Positions 27,732 through 35,217 of a DNA stretch of 64,000 bases are shown here, piece after piece (positions within the stretch are counted from its first letter, which is position 1; every line of letters starts with the position of its first letter). The position numbers and the translations under genes were made by a program. The stretch covers positions 1 to 64,000 of the forward strand of contig JAIVJI010000032.1 of the NCBI GenBank assembly GCA_020200135.1. Reading direction: 5' to 3'. Below the pieces are notes generated by a model. It was not told the DNA's origin. It worked only from the letters and a program-made list of their open reading frames with translations, and did not search any database. Source of the DNA: Acidobacteriota bacterium (GTDB lineage: Bacteria; Acidobacteriota; Blastocatellia; Pyrinomonadales; Pyrinomonadaceae).

Positions 27732-28684
27732 TAGATGACCGAGAGCGAGCGCCGCACGCCCGCCCGCCCGAAATATTTTCGCGCGCGCGCCGCGTCCGAA
27801 TCTATCTGCCGCTTCAGGTCCTCGACCGAGGAGAAGCGCCGCTCGTCGCGCAGGCGATGCAGGAAGCGCACGCGCACCACGTCGCCGTACAGGTCGCCGC
27901 CCCAGTCCATTACGAAGGTCTCGACCGAAGGTTCGGCCTCTTTCTCGAAGGTCGGCCGGACGCCGACGTTGGTCACGCTCCGCCGCCACGCGCCCTCGAT
28001 GAGCGTCGCGGTGACGTAGACGCCGCCGCGCGGGATGACGCGGTTGTCGGGGCGCAGGTTCGCGGTCGGGAAGCCGATGGTGCGCCCGCGCTCGTGCCCG
28101 CGCACGACGCGACCCTCGACGCCGTAGGGGCGGCCCAGCATCCGACGGGCGAGGCCCACGCGCCCCGCGGCCAGCAGCTCGCGGATGCGGCTGGAGCTGA
28201 TGCGCTGGCCGCGCAGGCGCACCTCGGGCACCTCGTCGGCGTGGAAGCCCAGCTCGCGGCTGACGCGGCGGAGCAGGTGGATGTCGCCCTCTCGGTTACG
28301 CCCGAAGGCGAAGCCGCGCCCGAGGTAGACCTCTTTGGCGTGGAGGCGCTCGTGAACCACGTCGCGCAAGAACTCCTCCGCGCTCACCTCCGCGAACTCG
28401 CGCGTGAAGCGGACGACGATGGCCTGCTCGATGCCGAGCACGCCGAACGCCTCGACCTTCTGGTCGAGGGTCTGGAGGAGCGGCGGCGCGGACTCCGGGT
28501 GGAGCACCGCGCGCGGGTGCGGGTCGAAGGTGATGGCCGTGGGCACCGCGCCCGCCGCGCGCGCGCGCTCGACGACGCGGCTGAGGATGAGCTGGTGGCC
28601 GAGGTGCAGCCCGTCGAACACGCCGAGCGTCAGCACCGCCGGCCGCGCGATCTCCGCGTTCTCGTATCCGTGGAAGAGTCTCAT
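27731..28684 (-). CDS. ribF: Bifunctional riboflavin kinase/FAD synthetase RibF
   Basis: Makes FMN and then FAD from riboflavin. The 317-aa protein has an N-terminal adenylyltransferase domain (about 14-175, TLGVFDGLHLGHQ and ISSSRIRELLAAG) and a C-terminal flavokinase domain (about 185-310, GRTIGFPTANLRP and ESFVMDW-like ETFVMDW). It has normal full length. It is read leftward behind the MBL hydrolase group but separated by the small membrane gene. No FMN riboswitch is seen. Confidence 0.93.
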   Translation of the reverse strand: MRLFHGYENAEIARPAVLTLGVFDGLHLGHQLILSRVVERARAAGAVPTAITFDPHPRAVLHPESAPPLLQTLDQKVEAFGVLGIEQAIVVRFTREFAEVSAEEFLRDVVHERLHAKEVYLGRGFAFGRNREGDIHLLRRVSRELGFHADEVPEVRLRGQRISSSRIRELLAAGRVGLARRMLGRPYGVEGRVVRGHERGRTIGFPTANLRPDNRVIPRGGVYVTATLIEGAWRRSVTNVGVRPTFEKEAEPSVETFVMDWGGDLYGDVVRVRFLHRLRDERRFSSVEDLKRQIDSDAARARKYFGRAGVRRSLSVI

Positions 28685-28698
28685 AGGGAGCGGTCGGC

Positions 28699-29079
28699 TT
28701 AAGGGGTCGCCGCGCGATTCACCTCCGGCGGCGGGGGCGGCGAGAAGTCAGCCCGCCTCCTCCTCGCCAACGAAAGCATCGTCAGCGCGCCGTAGACAAG
28801 CGCGCCGTAGAGCAGGGTGTTGCAGACGGCCAGAAAGATGACCCCGCCGAGAATGTCCGACTCCCCCGGCTGCCGGCCCATCAGCAATATCCAGACGGGA
28901 CGTGGCCATCCGAACGGCCATACCATGAAATCGGGCGGCGGCCCGTTCGGGAAGAAGTAGTCATCCACCTCCGACAGGAGGATGGCGTAGCCGAGCGGTA
29001 TCAGGAAGCCGAGGACGCAGGAGAGCGCCGCGCGCCCGAGGCTGAAGATGCGTATGGCGCGCGCCTCAGTCCCCGTCAC
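28699..29079 (-). CDS. Small membrane protein, unknown
   Basis: A protein of 126 aa from a GTG start that overlaps the end of the MBL hydrolase gene by 14 bp. There are two hydrophobic segments (about 15-36 and 78-105) separated by an aromatic/proline-rich loop (FPNGPPPDFMVWPFGWPRP). The C-terminus is basic and then proline-rich. No family recognised. Confidence 0.6.
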   Translation of the reverse strand: MTGTEARAIRIFSLGRAALSCVLGFLIPLGYAILLSEVDDYFFPNGPPPDFMVWPFGWPRPVWILLMGRQPGESDILGGVIFLAVCNTLLYGALVYGALTMLSLARRRRADFSPPPPPEVNRAATP

Positions 29080-29836
29080 TTATCACCAGCCCGTCGTAAG
29101 CCCACTCGACGCCGTCGGGGAGCAGCGCCGAGTCGCGCGCGTGCTTGATGTCGTGGGCGATGTGTGTGAGGTAGGCGCGGCGCGGGCGCAGCTCCGCGAC
29201 GTATTCGAGCGCGCGCTCGAGCCACAGGTGCGTCGGGTGCGGCGTGATGCGCAGGCAGTCGAGGACGAGCACTTCGAGGCCGCGCAGCAGTTCGAGCGAG
29301 CGGGGCGGTATCTCGCTCAGGTCGGTCGCGTAGGCGAAGTCGTTGAAGCGGTAGGCGGTGACGGGCAGGCGCCCGTGGATGACCTCGACGGGCGTCACGT
29401 CGAGCCCGGGGCCGAGGCAGAAGGGCGCGCCGTGCTCGACGGTGTGCGCGACGACCTGCGGGAGCCCGCCGCCGAAGTAGGTGGGCTCGAAGACGTACTT
29501 GAAGATGCGCCGGATGTCCGCCCACGCGCGCTCGTTCGCGTAGACGCCGAGGGCGCCGTGGCGGAAGTTCAAGGGGCGTATGTCGTCGAGCCCGAAGATG
29601 TGGTCGGCGTGGCAGTGCGTGATGAGCACCGCGTCGAGGTGTTTGAGCCCGACGCGGAGCGCCTGCTGGCGGAAGTCCGACGAGGTGTCTATCAGGACGG
29701 TGCGCCCCGCGTGCTCGACCAGCACCGAGACGCGCAGGCGCTTGTCGCGCGGGTCGTCCGACGTACAGGTCTCGCACTCGCACCCGATGGAGGGCACGCC
29801 CGTCGAGGTACCCGTCCCGAGCAGCGTGAACTTCAT
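29066..29836 (-). CDS. MBL-fold metallo-hydrolase (PhnP-like)
   Basis: A protein of 256 aa. It begins MKFTLLGTGTSTGVPSIGCECETC, as in PhnP-type phosphodiesterases with a cysteine zinc element. The metal site THCHADH (HxHxDH) is at about residues 74-80. Further ligands are YATD and the late THIAHD. It is probably a cyclic phosphodiesterase; the exact substrate is not assignable. The 3-prime end overlaps the next small membrane gene. Confidence 0.88.
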   Translation of the reverse strand: MKFTLLGTGTSTGVPSIGCECETCTSDDPRDKRLRVSVLVEHAGRTVLIDTSSDFRQQALRVGLKHLDAVLITHCHADHIFGLDDIRPLNFRHGALGVYANERAWADIRRIFKYVFEPTYFGGGLPQVVAHTVEHGAPFCLGPGLDVTPVEVIHGRLPVTAYRFNDFAYATDLSEIPPRSLELLRGLEVLVLDCLRITPHPTHLWLERALEYVAELRPRRAYLTHIAHDIKHARDSALLPDGVEWAYDGLVISDGD

Positions 29837-29840
29837 AAGG

Positions 29841-29924
29841 CCGTGAACCGTGAACCGTGAACCGTAAACCGTGACAAGAAAGAACGCGCCCTTCTTGTCA
29901 CGATTTACGGTTCACGGTTTACGC
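29841..29924. repeat. CCGTGAA-type heptamer inverted-repeat element
   Basis: Five tandem units (CCGTGAA x3, CCGTAAA, CCGTGAC) at 29841-29875 face an inverted arm at 29892-29924 (TTCTTGTCA, CGATTTACGG, TTCACGG, TTTACG). The arms can form a nearly perfect stem of about 26 bp around a short loop. It fills the gap between the DUF1844 gene and the MBL gene. Confidence 0.8.
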
Positions 29925-29927
29925 TCT

Positions 29928-30467
29928 TTATCTCCCCCCCGTGATGTCGCCGCCGGTGAAGCCGCGGCCTCCGCCTCCCTGCGGCGGGCGCGGCGCTCCG
30001 GAGAGCGAGACGTACTGCATCCGGAGCTGCGAGAGGATCATGTCGAGGAACTGCTGCTCCTCGCCCGCGAGGTTGCCGCGCGTCTTGCGCTGGAGCGTCC
30101 CGAGCATGTCGATGCACTGCTTGGCGAGCGGGAGGTTGACGCCGCCGCCGCCCGGGTGGTTGACCATCCCGAGCGCGTCGGCCGCGAACGAGGCGATGAA
30201 CTCGACCAGCATCAGGAACCCTTCGTCTCCGAGGGCCTCGCGCCCGGCGTCCGGCGCTTCCGCGTCGCGGCCGGCGGCGCTCGGCGCGGCCTCCTCCGGC
30301 GTCGCGGGGCGTGGCGGCGGCTCGTCCGCGCGCGCCTCGGGCGTCGGCGCCGGCTGCGCGGGCTCGGGCGTCGCGGGCTCCTCCTCGCGCGGGAGGTCGC
30401 GCGGCGTGCCGTCGGGGTTGAAGAGCCGGCGGTCGGTGATCTTGAATGTGGGCTTCTCTTCGCTCAT
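29928..30467 (-). CDS. DUF1844 domain-containing protein
   Basis: A protein of 179 aa. It begins with the conserved FKITDRRLFNPDG segment. A Pro/Glu/Ala-rich low-complexity linker (about 27-100) follows, then the DUF1844 helical domain (FIASFAADALG, LAKQCIDMLGTLQRKTRGNL, EEQQFLDMILSQLRMQYV). The function of the family is unknown. No partner is evident in the neighbourhood. Confidence 0.88.
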   Translation of the reverse strand: MSEEKPTFKITDRRLFNPDGTPRDLPREEEPATPEPAQPAPTPEARADEPPPRPATPEEAAPSAAGRDAEAPDAGREALGDEGFLMLVEFIASFAADALGMVNHPGGGGVNLPLAKQCIDMLGTLQRKTRGNLAGEEQQFLDMILSQLRMQYVSLSGAPRPPQGGGGRGFTGGDITGGR

Positions 30468-30642
30468 CTCTCTCGCTCACTCGGCGCACGCGCCGGCCGG
30501 GCCGGGGCGTGGCGCGAAGGTTCTGAAGTTGTACGGTTTGCCTATGGCCGGATGGTAGCACCCGCGCCCGCGCCGTCGCAACAAACGCCCCCGACGCCGC
30601 CCACGCCGCGCGGCCGGCCCGCACGTTTTCAAGACCGCGCAC

Positions 30643-31569
30643 CTACGCGCCGAAGAGGGCGCGCACTTCTTGTGGTGTCAGCCCCGAGGCGCGCAAGGCG
30701 CGGAGCGAGAGCGACTCGTGGCGCTTGGCGAGCCGCTCGCCGCGCCCGTCCGTGACGAGGTCGCAGTGGAAGTATGCGGGCGTCGGGTGGCCGAGCGCGC
30801 GCTGGAGCAGCACCTGCCGCGCGGTCGATTTGAGGAGGTCTGCGCCGCGCACGACTTCCGTGATGCGCATCAGCGCGTCGTCGACGACGACCGCGAGCTG
30901 GTACGCGGGCACGTCGTCCCTGCGCCAGACGACGAAGTCGCCGAAGTCGCGCCCGGCGACGAAGACCTGCCGGCCCCGGTTCAGGTCCTCAAAAACTATC
31001 TCCTCGCCGTCGGGCACGCGGAAGCGCCAGTTGAGTCCGGCCGGCGCGCGGGCGGCGTGCGGCACGGCGCCCGCGCGCCGGCGGCACGTGCCGGGGTAGT
31101 GCGGCTCGTCGTCCGGCGCCGCCCTCACGCCGGGGCCGGCCGCGCCCGCCTCGTGCGGCGCCTCGGCCGCGCGCGCCACGTCCCTGCGCGAGCAGGCGCA
31201 GGGGTAGACTTGTCCGGCCCCGACGAGCCGCGACCACGCGTCGAGGTACAGCCCGCGCCTCTCGCTCTGCGTGTAGGGCGCGAGGGGACCGCCCACGTCC
31301 GGCCCCTCGTCCCAGTCGAGGCCGAGCCAGCGCAGGTCTTCGAGCATCGCGGCGGCGAACTCCGCGCGCGAGCGCGCCGGGTCGAGGTCTTCGTCGCGCA
31401 GGACGAGCGCGCCGCCCGCCTCGCGCGCGCGGCCGTGCGCCGTCCAGAAGGTCCGCGCGTGGCCGAGGTGCAGGTGCCCGGTCGGCGAGGGCGCGAGACG
31501 CCCGCGATAGGATGAATGACGAACGACGGATGATGGACGTGGTGGCTGCGTCATCGACTCGTCTGTCAT
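30643..31569 (-). CDS. gluQ: Glutamyl-Q tRNA(Asp) synthetase
   Basis: A truncated GluRS paralogue that attaches glutamate to the queuosine base of tRNA(Asp). The 308-aa protein has RGRLAPSPTGHLHLGHA (HIGH-type motif HLGH), VLRDEDLDPARS, zinc cysteines CAC with a later CRRR, and the KMSKS-like AKRHES near 280. It lacks the anticodon-binding domain of full GluRS, which supports GluQ. The first about 20 residues are not conserved, so a downstream start is possible. Confidence 0.9.
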   Translation of the reverse strand: MTDESMTQPPRPSSVVRHSSYRGRLAPSPTGHLHLGHARTFWTAHGRAREAGGALVLRDEDLDPARSRAEFAAAMLEDLRWLGLDWDEGPDVGGPLAPYTQSERRGLYLDAWSRLVGAGQVYPCACSRRDVARAAEAPHEAGAAGPGVRAAPDDEPHYPGTCRRRAGAVPHAARAPAGLNWRFRVPDGEEIVFEDLNRGRQVFVAGRDFGDFVVWRRDDVPAYQLAVVVDDALMRITEVVRGADLLKSTARQVLLQRALGHPTPAYFHCDLVTDGRGERLAKRHESLSLRALRASGLTPQEVRALFGA

Positions 31570-31572
31570 AAT
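31564..31572 (+). promoter_or_regulatory. Candidate extended -10 for mazG
   Basis: TGTCATAAT fits an extended -10 and lies about 36 bp before the mazG ATG. It overlaps the start codon of the divergent gluQ gene. Motif evidence only. Confidence 0.3.
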
Positions 31573-31576
31573 CCGG

Positions 31577-31597
31577 GTTCAAAGTTTAAAGTTCAAG
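31577..31597 (+). repeat. GTTCAAA-type heptamer triplet upstream of mazG
   Basis: Three consecutive units GTTCAAA, GTTTAAA, GTTCAAG just before the mazG Shine-Dalgarno region (AAGGAACC). This is the clearest single-arm AT-rich member of the family. Confidence 0.6.
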
Positions 31598-31607
31598 GAA
31601 CCGAACG

Positions 31608-32453
31608 ATGCCCGCAAACTTTCAAGACCTCGTCGCGCTGATGGCGCGGCTGCGCTCGCCCGAGGGCTGCCCGTGGGACCGCGAGCAGACTTACGCGACG
31701 CTGGCGCCGATGCTCGTCGAGGAGGCATACGAAGCGTTCGAGGCCGTCGAGGACGCGCGCGAGGGGCGCCCGGCGGGACTCTGCGAGGAGCTGGGCGACC
31801 TGCTCTTCCAGATCGTCTTCTACGCGCAGGTCGCCTCCGAGCGCGGCGAGTTCACCATCGAAGACGTGACCGGGCGGATACACTCGAAGATGGTGCGCCG
31901 CCACCCGCACGTCTTCGGCGACGTGGTGGTGCGCGACGGCGAGGAGCTGCTGCGTAACTGGGAGGCCCTGAAGGCCGAGGAGAAGCGCGCGGCGGGCGGG
32001 GGCGAGGCCGAGCCGGACGCGTCGCTCCTCGACGGCGTCTCGTCGAAGGCGCCGGCGCTGATGGAGGCGCACCAGCTCGCCACGAAGGCCGCGCGCGTCG
32101 GCTTCGACTGGCGCGACGTGGACGAGATTTTCGACAAGCTCCGCGAGGAGACCGAAGAGCTGCGCGCCGCCATCCGCGAGCGCGCGGCGGCCGGCGGCGG
32201 CGGCGGCGCGGGGGCCGAGCACCAGCGCGTCCGCGAGGAGCTGGGCGACCTCCTCTTCGCCGTCACCAACATCGCCCGCCACCTCCAGGTCGAGCCCGAG
32301 TCCGCCCTCAAGCTCACCAACCGCAAATTCCGCCGCCGCTTCCGACACATCGAGCGCGGGCTGAGAGAGAGGGGCCGCGAACTCGGCTCGGCGACTCTGG
32401 ACGAGATGGAGGAGCTGTGGCAGGAGGCGAAGCAGGAGGGCGCCGGCGGGTGA
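31608..32453 (+). CDS. mazG: Nucleoside triphosphate pyrophosphohydrolase MazG
   Basis: Hydrolyses NTPs to NMPs and pyrophosphate, lowering aberrant or regulatory nucleotide levels. The 281-aa protein has two MazG repeats. The first has LRSPEGCPWDREQTY, EEAYEAFEAVE and EELGDLLFQIVF. The second has EETEELRAAI and EELGDLLFAVTNIAR followed by the conserved ALKLTNRKFRRRF. A glycine run (about 194-203) lies in the second domain. AGGAACC precedes the ATG. Confidence 0.93.
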   Translation: MPANFQDLVALMARLRSPEGCPWDREQTYATLAPMLVEEAYEAFEAVEDAREGRPAGLCEELGDLLFQIVFYAQVASERGEFTIEDVTGRIHSKMVRRHPHVFGDVVVRDGEELLRNWEALKAEEKRAAGGGEAEPDASLLDGVSSKAPALMEAHQLATKAARVGFDWRDVDEIFDKLREETEELRAAIRERAAAGGGGGAGAEHQRVREELGDLLFAVTNIARHLQVEPESALKLTNRKFRRRFRHIERGLRERGRELGSATLDEMEELWQEAKQEGAGG

Positions 32454-32463
32454 CCGGTGCCGG

Positions 32464-33120
32464 GTGACAAGAAAATCTCTAACTGCTATCTTTTACTTCG
32501 CGGCCCAGTCAGGGGCGTCGCGGTACCAGCCGTCGCTGACGGGCACGGGCGGGTCGCTGCTGCGCGCGGCGGGCGACCTCTTCGGCGGGTGGCTCAGCTC
32601 GGCCGGCAACTCGGCCTACGAGATACAGCGCGCCGTCGGCGGCAAGGCGCACGACGAGGCTCTGCAGAAGGCGGTCGAGGAGGGCAAGCAGCACTTCCAC
32701 CAGTGCTCGCGCTGCGGCCGCTGGGTCTGCCCGGAGGTCTGCTGGAACGCCTCGGCCGGGCAGTGCGAGGAGTGCGCGCCCGACTATCAGGAGGAGCTGG
32801 CCTCTGCGCACGCGCAGGCCAAGGCCGACGCCACGCGCGAGCAGCTCCACGAGAAGGCGCGCGCCACCGACTACGTCTCCGGCGTTGACATGAGCGCGGG
32901 CTCGACCGCGCGCGCGCCGGCGCGCGCGCAGCAGAAGGCGGCGGCCGCCGCGGCCAACTGCTCGGGCTGCGGCGTCGAGGTCGGCACGGCCAAGTTCTGC
33001 CCCGAGTGCGGCACGCCGGCCGCGCCCCCGAAACCGACCTGCACCGGCTGCGGCCACCAGCCCGAAGGCGCCCCGAAGTTCTGCCCCGAGTGCGGCGCGA
33101 AGATGTCTGTCACGAGCTAG
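32464..33120 (+). CDS. Zinc-ribbon protein, cysteine-rich
   Basis: A protein of 218 aa from a GTG start 10 bp after mazG. Metal-binding pairs are seen in CSRCGRWVC, CEEC, then CSGCGVEVG with FCPECG, and CTGCGHQ with FCPECG, that is three zinc-ribbon-type modules. The middle carries a helical AHAQAKADATREQLHEKA segment. The first about 20 residues (TRKSLTAIFYFAAQSG) do not look like the rest, and the start may be wrong or the gene shortened. Function unknown. Confidence 0.75.
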   Translation: MTRKSLTAIFYFAAQSGASRYQPSLTGTGGSLLRAAGDLFGGWLSSAGNSAYEIQRAVGGKAHDEALQKAVEEGKQHFHQCSRCGRWVCPEVCWNASAGQCEECAPDYQEELASAHAQAKADATREQLHEKARATDYVSGVDMSAGSTARAPARAQQKAAAAAANCSGCGVEVGTAKFCPECGTPAAPPKPTCTGCGHQPEGAPKFCPECGAKMSVTS

Positions 33121-33138
33121 GCGGCCGGCAAAACCAAG

Positions 33139-33174
33139 AGCGGCACGCACGGACGCGCGTCCGTGCGTGCCGCT
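33139..33174. terminator. Perfect 36-bp palindromic terminator
   Basis: AGCGGCACGCACGGACGC is followed immediately by its exact reverse complement, then TCTCATTT. It lies between the convergent zinc-ribbon and leftward small genes and could serve both. Its outer arm AGCGGCACG recurs in the terminator at 34981-35035. Confidence 0.75.
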
Positions 33175-33206
33175 TCTCATTTAGCGCGGGGCGCGCGCGG
33201 GCCGGC

Positions 33207-33482
33207 TCAACCCTGTTCGGCGATGTCGCGCTCCAGCGCGAGGAGCGTGCGCTTGAGCATGGCGCGGTGCGCGGCGCCGGTGGCGCGTTCGAGCTGGTCG
33301 AGCGTGCGCGCGCGTGAGAGTGCGAGCGAGGCGAGGCGCTCCCGGCGCGCACGCTCCTCGGGCGAGAGGTCTTGAAGCTCCCGCCCCTCGGGCTCGCGAA
33401 AACTCTCCTCCTGCTGCGACTCGACCGACTTGCTCTCCCAACCGCGTGCCAACTTAAGCCCCCTTCGTTCAGCCATTCGCAA
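33207..33482 (-). CDS. Small helical protein downstream of the M48 protease
   Basis: A protein of 91 aa (89 if the second Met is used). It is strongly charged, with LSPEERARRERLASLALSRA and LDQLERATGAAHRAMLKRTL helices, no cysteines and no membrane segment. It starts 16 bp after the M48 protease stop, same strand, so it is probably co-transcribed. No family recognised. The coding call rests on composition and position. Confidence 0.55.
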   Translation of the reverse strand: MRMAERRGLKLARGWESKSVESQQEESFREPEGRELQDLSPEERARRERLASLALSRARTLDQLERATGAAHRAMLKRTLLALERDIAEQG

Positions 33483-33498
33483 GGGCGGCGGGCGGCGC

Positions 33499-34914
33499 TC
33501 ACCTGTAAGAGAACGCGCGCTGGTAGGTCGAGTACTCGTTCTGCGGCGAGACGGCCGCCATGTAGAAGACCTGCCCGTTGCCCATCGTCGCCGTCAGGAT
33601 GGTCACGCGCTCGCGCGCCCCGGTGATGGGCGACTGCCCGACGAGCGTCGTCGCGAGCGCGGTGCGGCCGCCGAGCGTCGTCCGCGTGAAGCCCGACTGC
33701 TGGCGCAGGTAGTTGTTCGACTGCATCAGGCCCTGCACCACCTCCTGCGACGCGCTCTGAAGGTCGTTGTACTGCGACTGCGCGACGCTGAACATCACGC
33801 CATGCGTGATGCCCTGCGAGCCGTAGGCGCCCTCCGGCGCGTAGGAGACTGAGGACTGGTCGCCGCCGAGCTGCCGCCAGTTCGACGGCACGGCCACGCT
33901 GAACAGGTTGTTGCGCTGCGTCTGGTAGCGGGTCGAGGGGTAGGCCACGCGCTCGCCGCGCGCGTAGACGCCGCCCTGGTCGGGGTACTGCTGACCCTGG
34001 TCGGGGTACTGCCCGCCCTGGTTCGGGTTGCGCTGCCCCGAGCGCGCGATCTCCTCCATCGAGCGAGCGCGCGGGTAGCCGCGCAGCCGCGACTGCACCT
34101 GGCGGAACTCGGCCGTGTCCGAGCGCCCGCCCTCGACGCGGAGCATCGCGGCCTCCTGCAGGATGCGCTGCTCGCGGTTGCCCGGGTTCGGGTGGCTCGA
34201 CAGGAACTCGGGGGCGCCGCTGCCGCCGCCCTGCTGCGCGATGGTGCGGAACATGCTGGCCAGCTCGCGCGGATCGTAGCCGGCTCGCGCCATGATCTGC
34301 GAGCCGAGGATGTCGGCCTGCGTCTCGTACTCGCGGCTGTACTTGGTGAAGTACCCCTGCGCAATGGTCTGCCCGATGGCGGCGCCGGTCTGGCCGCCGA
34401 GGATGGCGCCGCCGAGGATGGAGCCGAGCCCGATGATGGTGCTCTTGGCGCTGGTCGCCTTGGTCTGCTGCGCGGTGGCGTGGCGCAGGGCGATGTGCGA
34501 GATTTCGTGCGCCATCACGCCCGCCATCTCGCCCTCGGTGCGCGCGGCCTCGATCATGCCGCGGTTGACGAACATCGGCCCGCCGGGGAGCGCGAACGCG
34601 TTGATGTCGCGCGCATCCACCACCTCGAACGAGTAGCGGAAGGCGGGCTGCTGGAACTCGGTCGGGATGGCCGCGACCAGATTCTGGCCGACCCTGTTCA
34701 CGTAGCCCGTGACCGCGCCGTCGCGCAGGATGGGCATCTGCTGGTGGACCTGCTGCGCGGCCTGCTGGCCGACCCGCACGTCGTCGCTGACGCTGTACTT
34801 GTTCTTCGCCAGCGCGATGCGCGTCTGCCCGAGCGCGGCCAGCGGCATCGCGAACATGGCGACGGCCAGCAAGAGCGCCGCCGCGCCGTGTGAGCTGTTC
34901 CTTCTGATATTCAT
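33499..34914 (-). CDS. Periplasmic M48 family metalloprotease (BepA/LoiP-like)
   Basis: A protein of 471 aa with a signal peptide (about 1-29). A zinc protease domain with HEISH (about 148-152) sits in AGVMAHEISHIALRHA, with a third ligand in EYETQADILGSQIMARAG. The family works in outer-membrane protein quality control. A glycine-rich hydrophobic hairpin follows the site (GLGSILGGAILGGQTGAAIG). A Gln/Pro-rich stretch (about 290-320) links to a C-terminal domain with a TRTTLGGRTALATTL fold. The gene is flanked by two strong hairpins. Confidence 0.9.
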   Translation of the reverse strand: MNIRRNSSHGAAALLLAVAMFAMPLAALGQTRIALAKNKYSVSDDVRVGQQAAQQVHQQMPILRDGAVTGYVNRVGQNLVAAIPTEFQQPAFRYSFEVVDARDINAFALPGGPMFVNRGMIEAARTEGEMAGVMAHEISHIALRHATAQQTKATSAKSTIIGLGSILGGAILGGQTGAAIGQTIAQGYFTKYSREYETQADILGSQIMARAGYDPRELASMFRTIAQQGGGSGAPEFLSSHPNPGNREQRILQEAAMLRVEGGRSDTAEFRQVQSRLRGYPRARSMEEIARSGQRNPNQGGQYPDQGQQYPDQGGVYARGERVAYPSTRYQTQRNNLFSVAVPSNWRQLGGDQSSVSYAPEGAYGSQGITHGVMFSVAQSQYNDLQSASQEVVQGLMQSNNYLRQQSGFTRTTLGGRTALATTLVGQSPITGARERVTILTATMGNGQVFYMAAVSPQNEYSTYQRAFSYR

Positions 34915-35217
34915 CTTCTTAATCTCCCCCGCGGCCTGCGCCCCCCACCCCGGTGGGGTCGCGGCCGGGAATCATGACGCAAAAACGACGAGCGGCACGT
35001 CCCCCGAATCTTAAGCCAGAGGGCGTGCCGCTCGTACGGCAAATTTCTCGGTCCCTCTGAACGCTCGCTGTCAAAAGCCGCATCACACGCGGCACCCGGA
35101 GAGAGCGGGAGAGAGCTTCAACCTTTTCGTCGGGCGCGCGCCGCACATCGTGCGCGAGGTCGCCTGCGCCTGACCCACTTTAGATGAAACGCCCCGCGCG
35201 ACCGTGGCCTGTGGGCT
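34915..35217. other. Spacer upstream of the M48 protease
   Basis: About 300 bp without a convincing gene. It carries the hairpin terminator at 34981-35035 and presumably the M48 promoter, which I could not place. Short open frames here are shadows. Confidence 0.4.
34981..35035 (-). terminator. Intrinsic terminator after the DUF885 gene
   Basis: ACGAGCGGCACG (34988-34999) pairs with CGTGCCGCTCGT (35024-35035). On the minus strand the stem is followed by CGTTTTTG (34985-34981), a good terminator for the leftward DUF885 gene. Confidence 0.7.
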
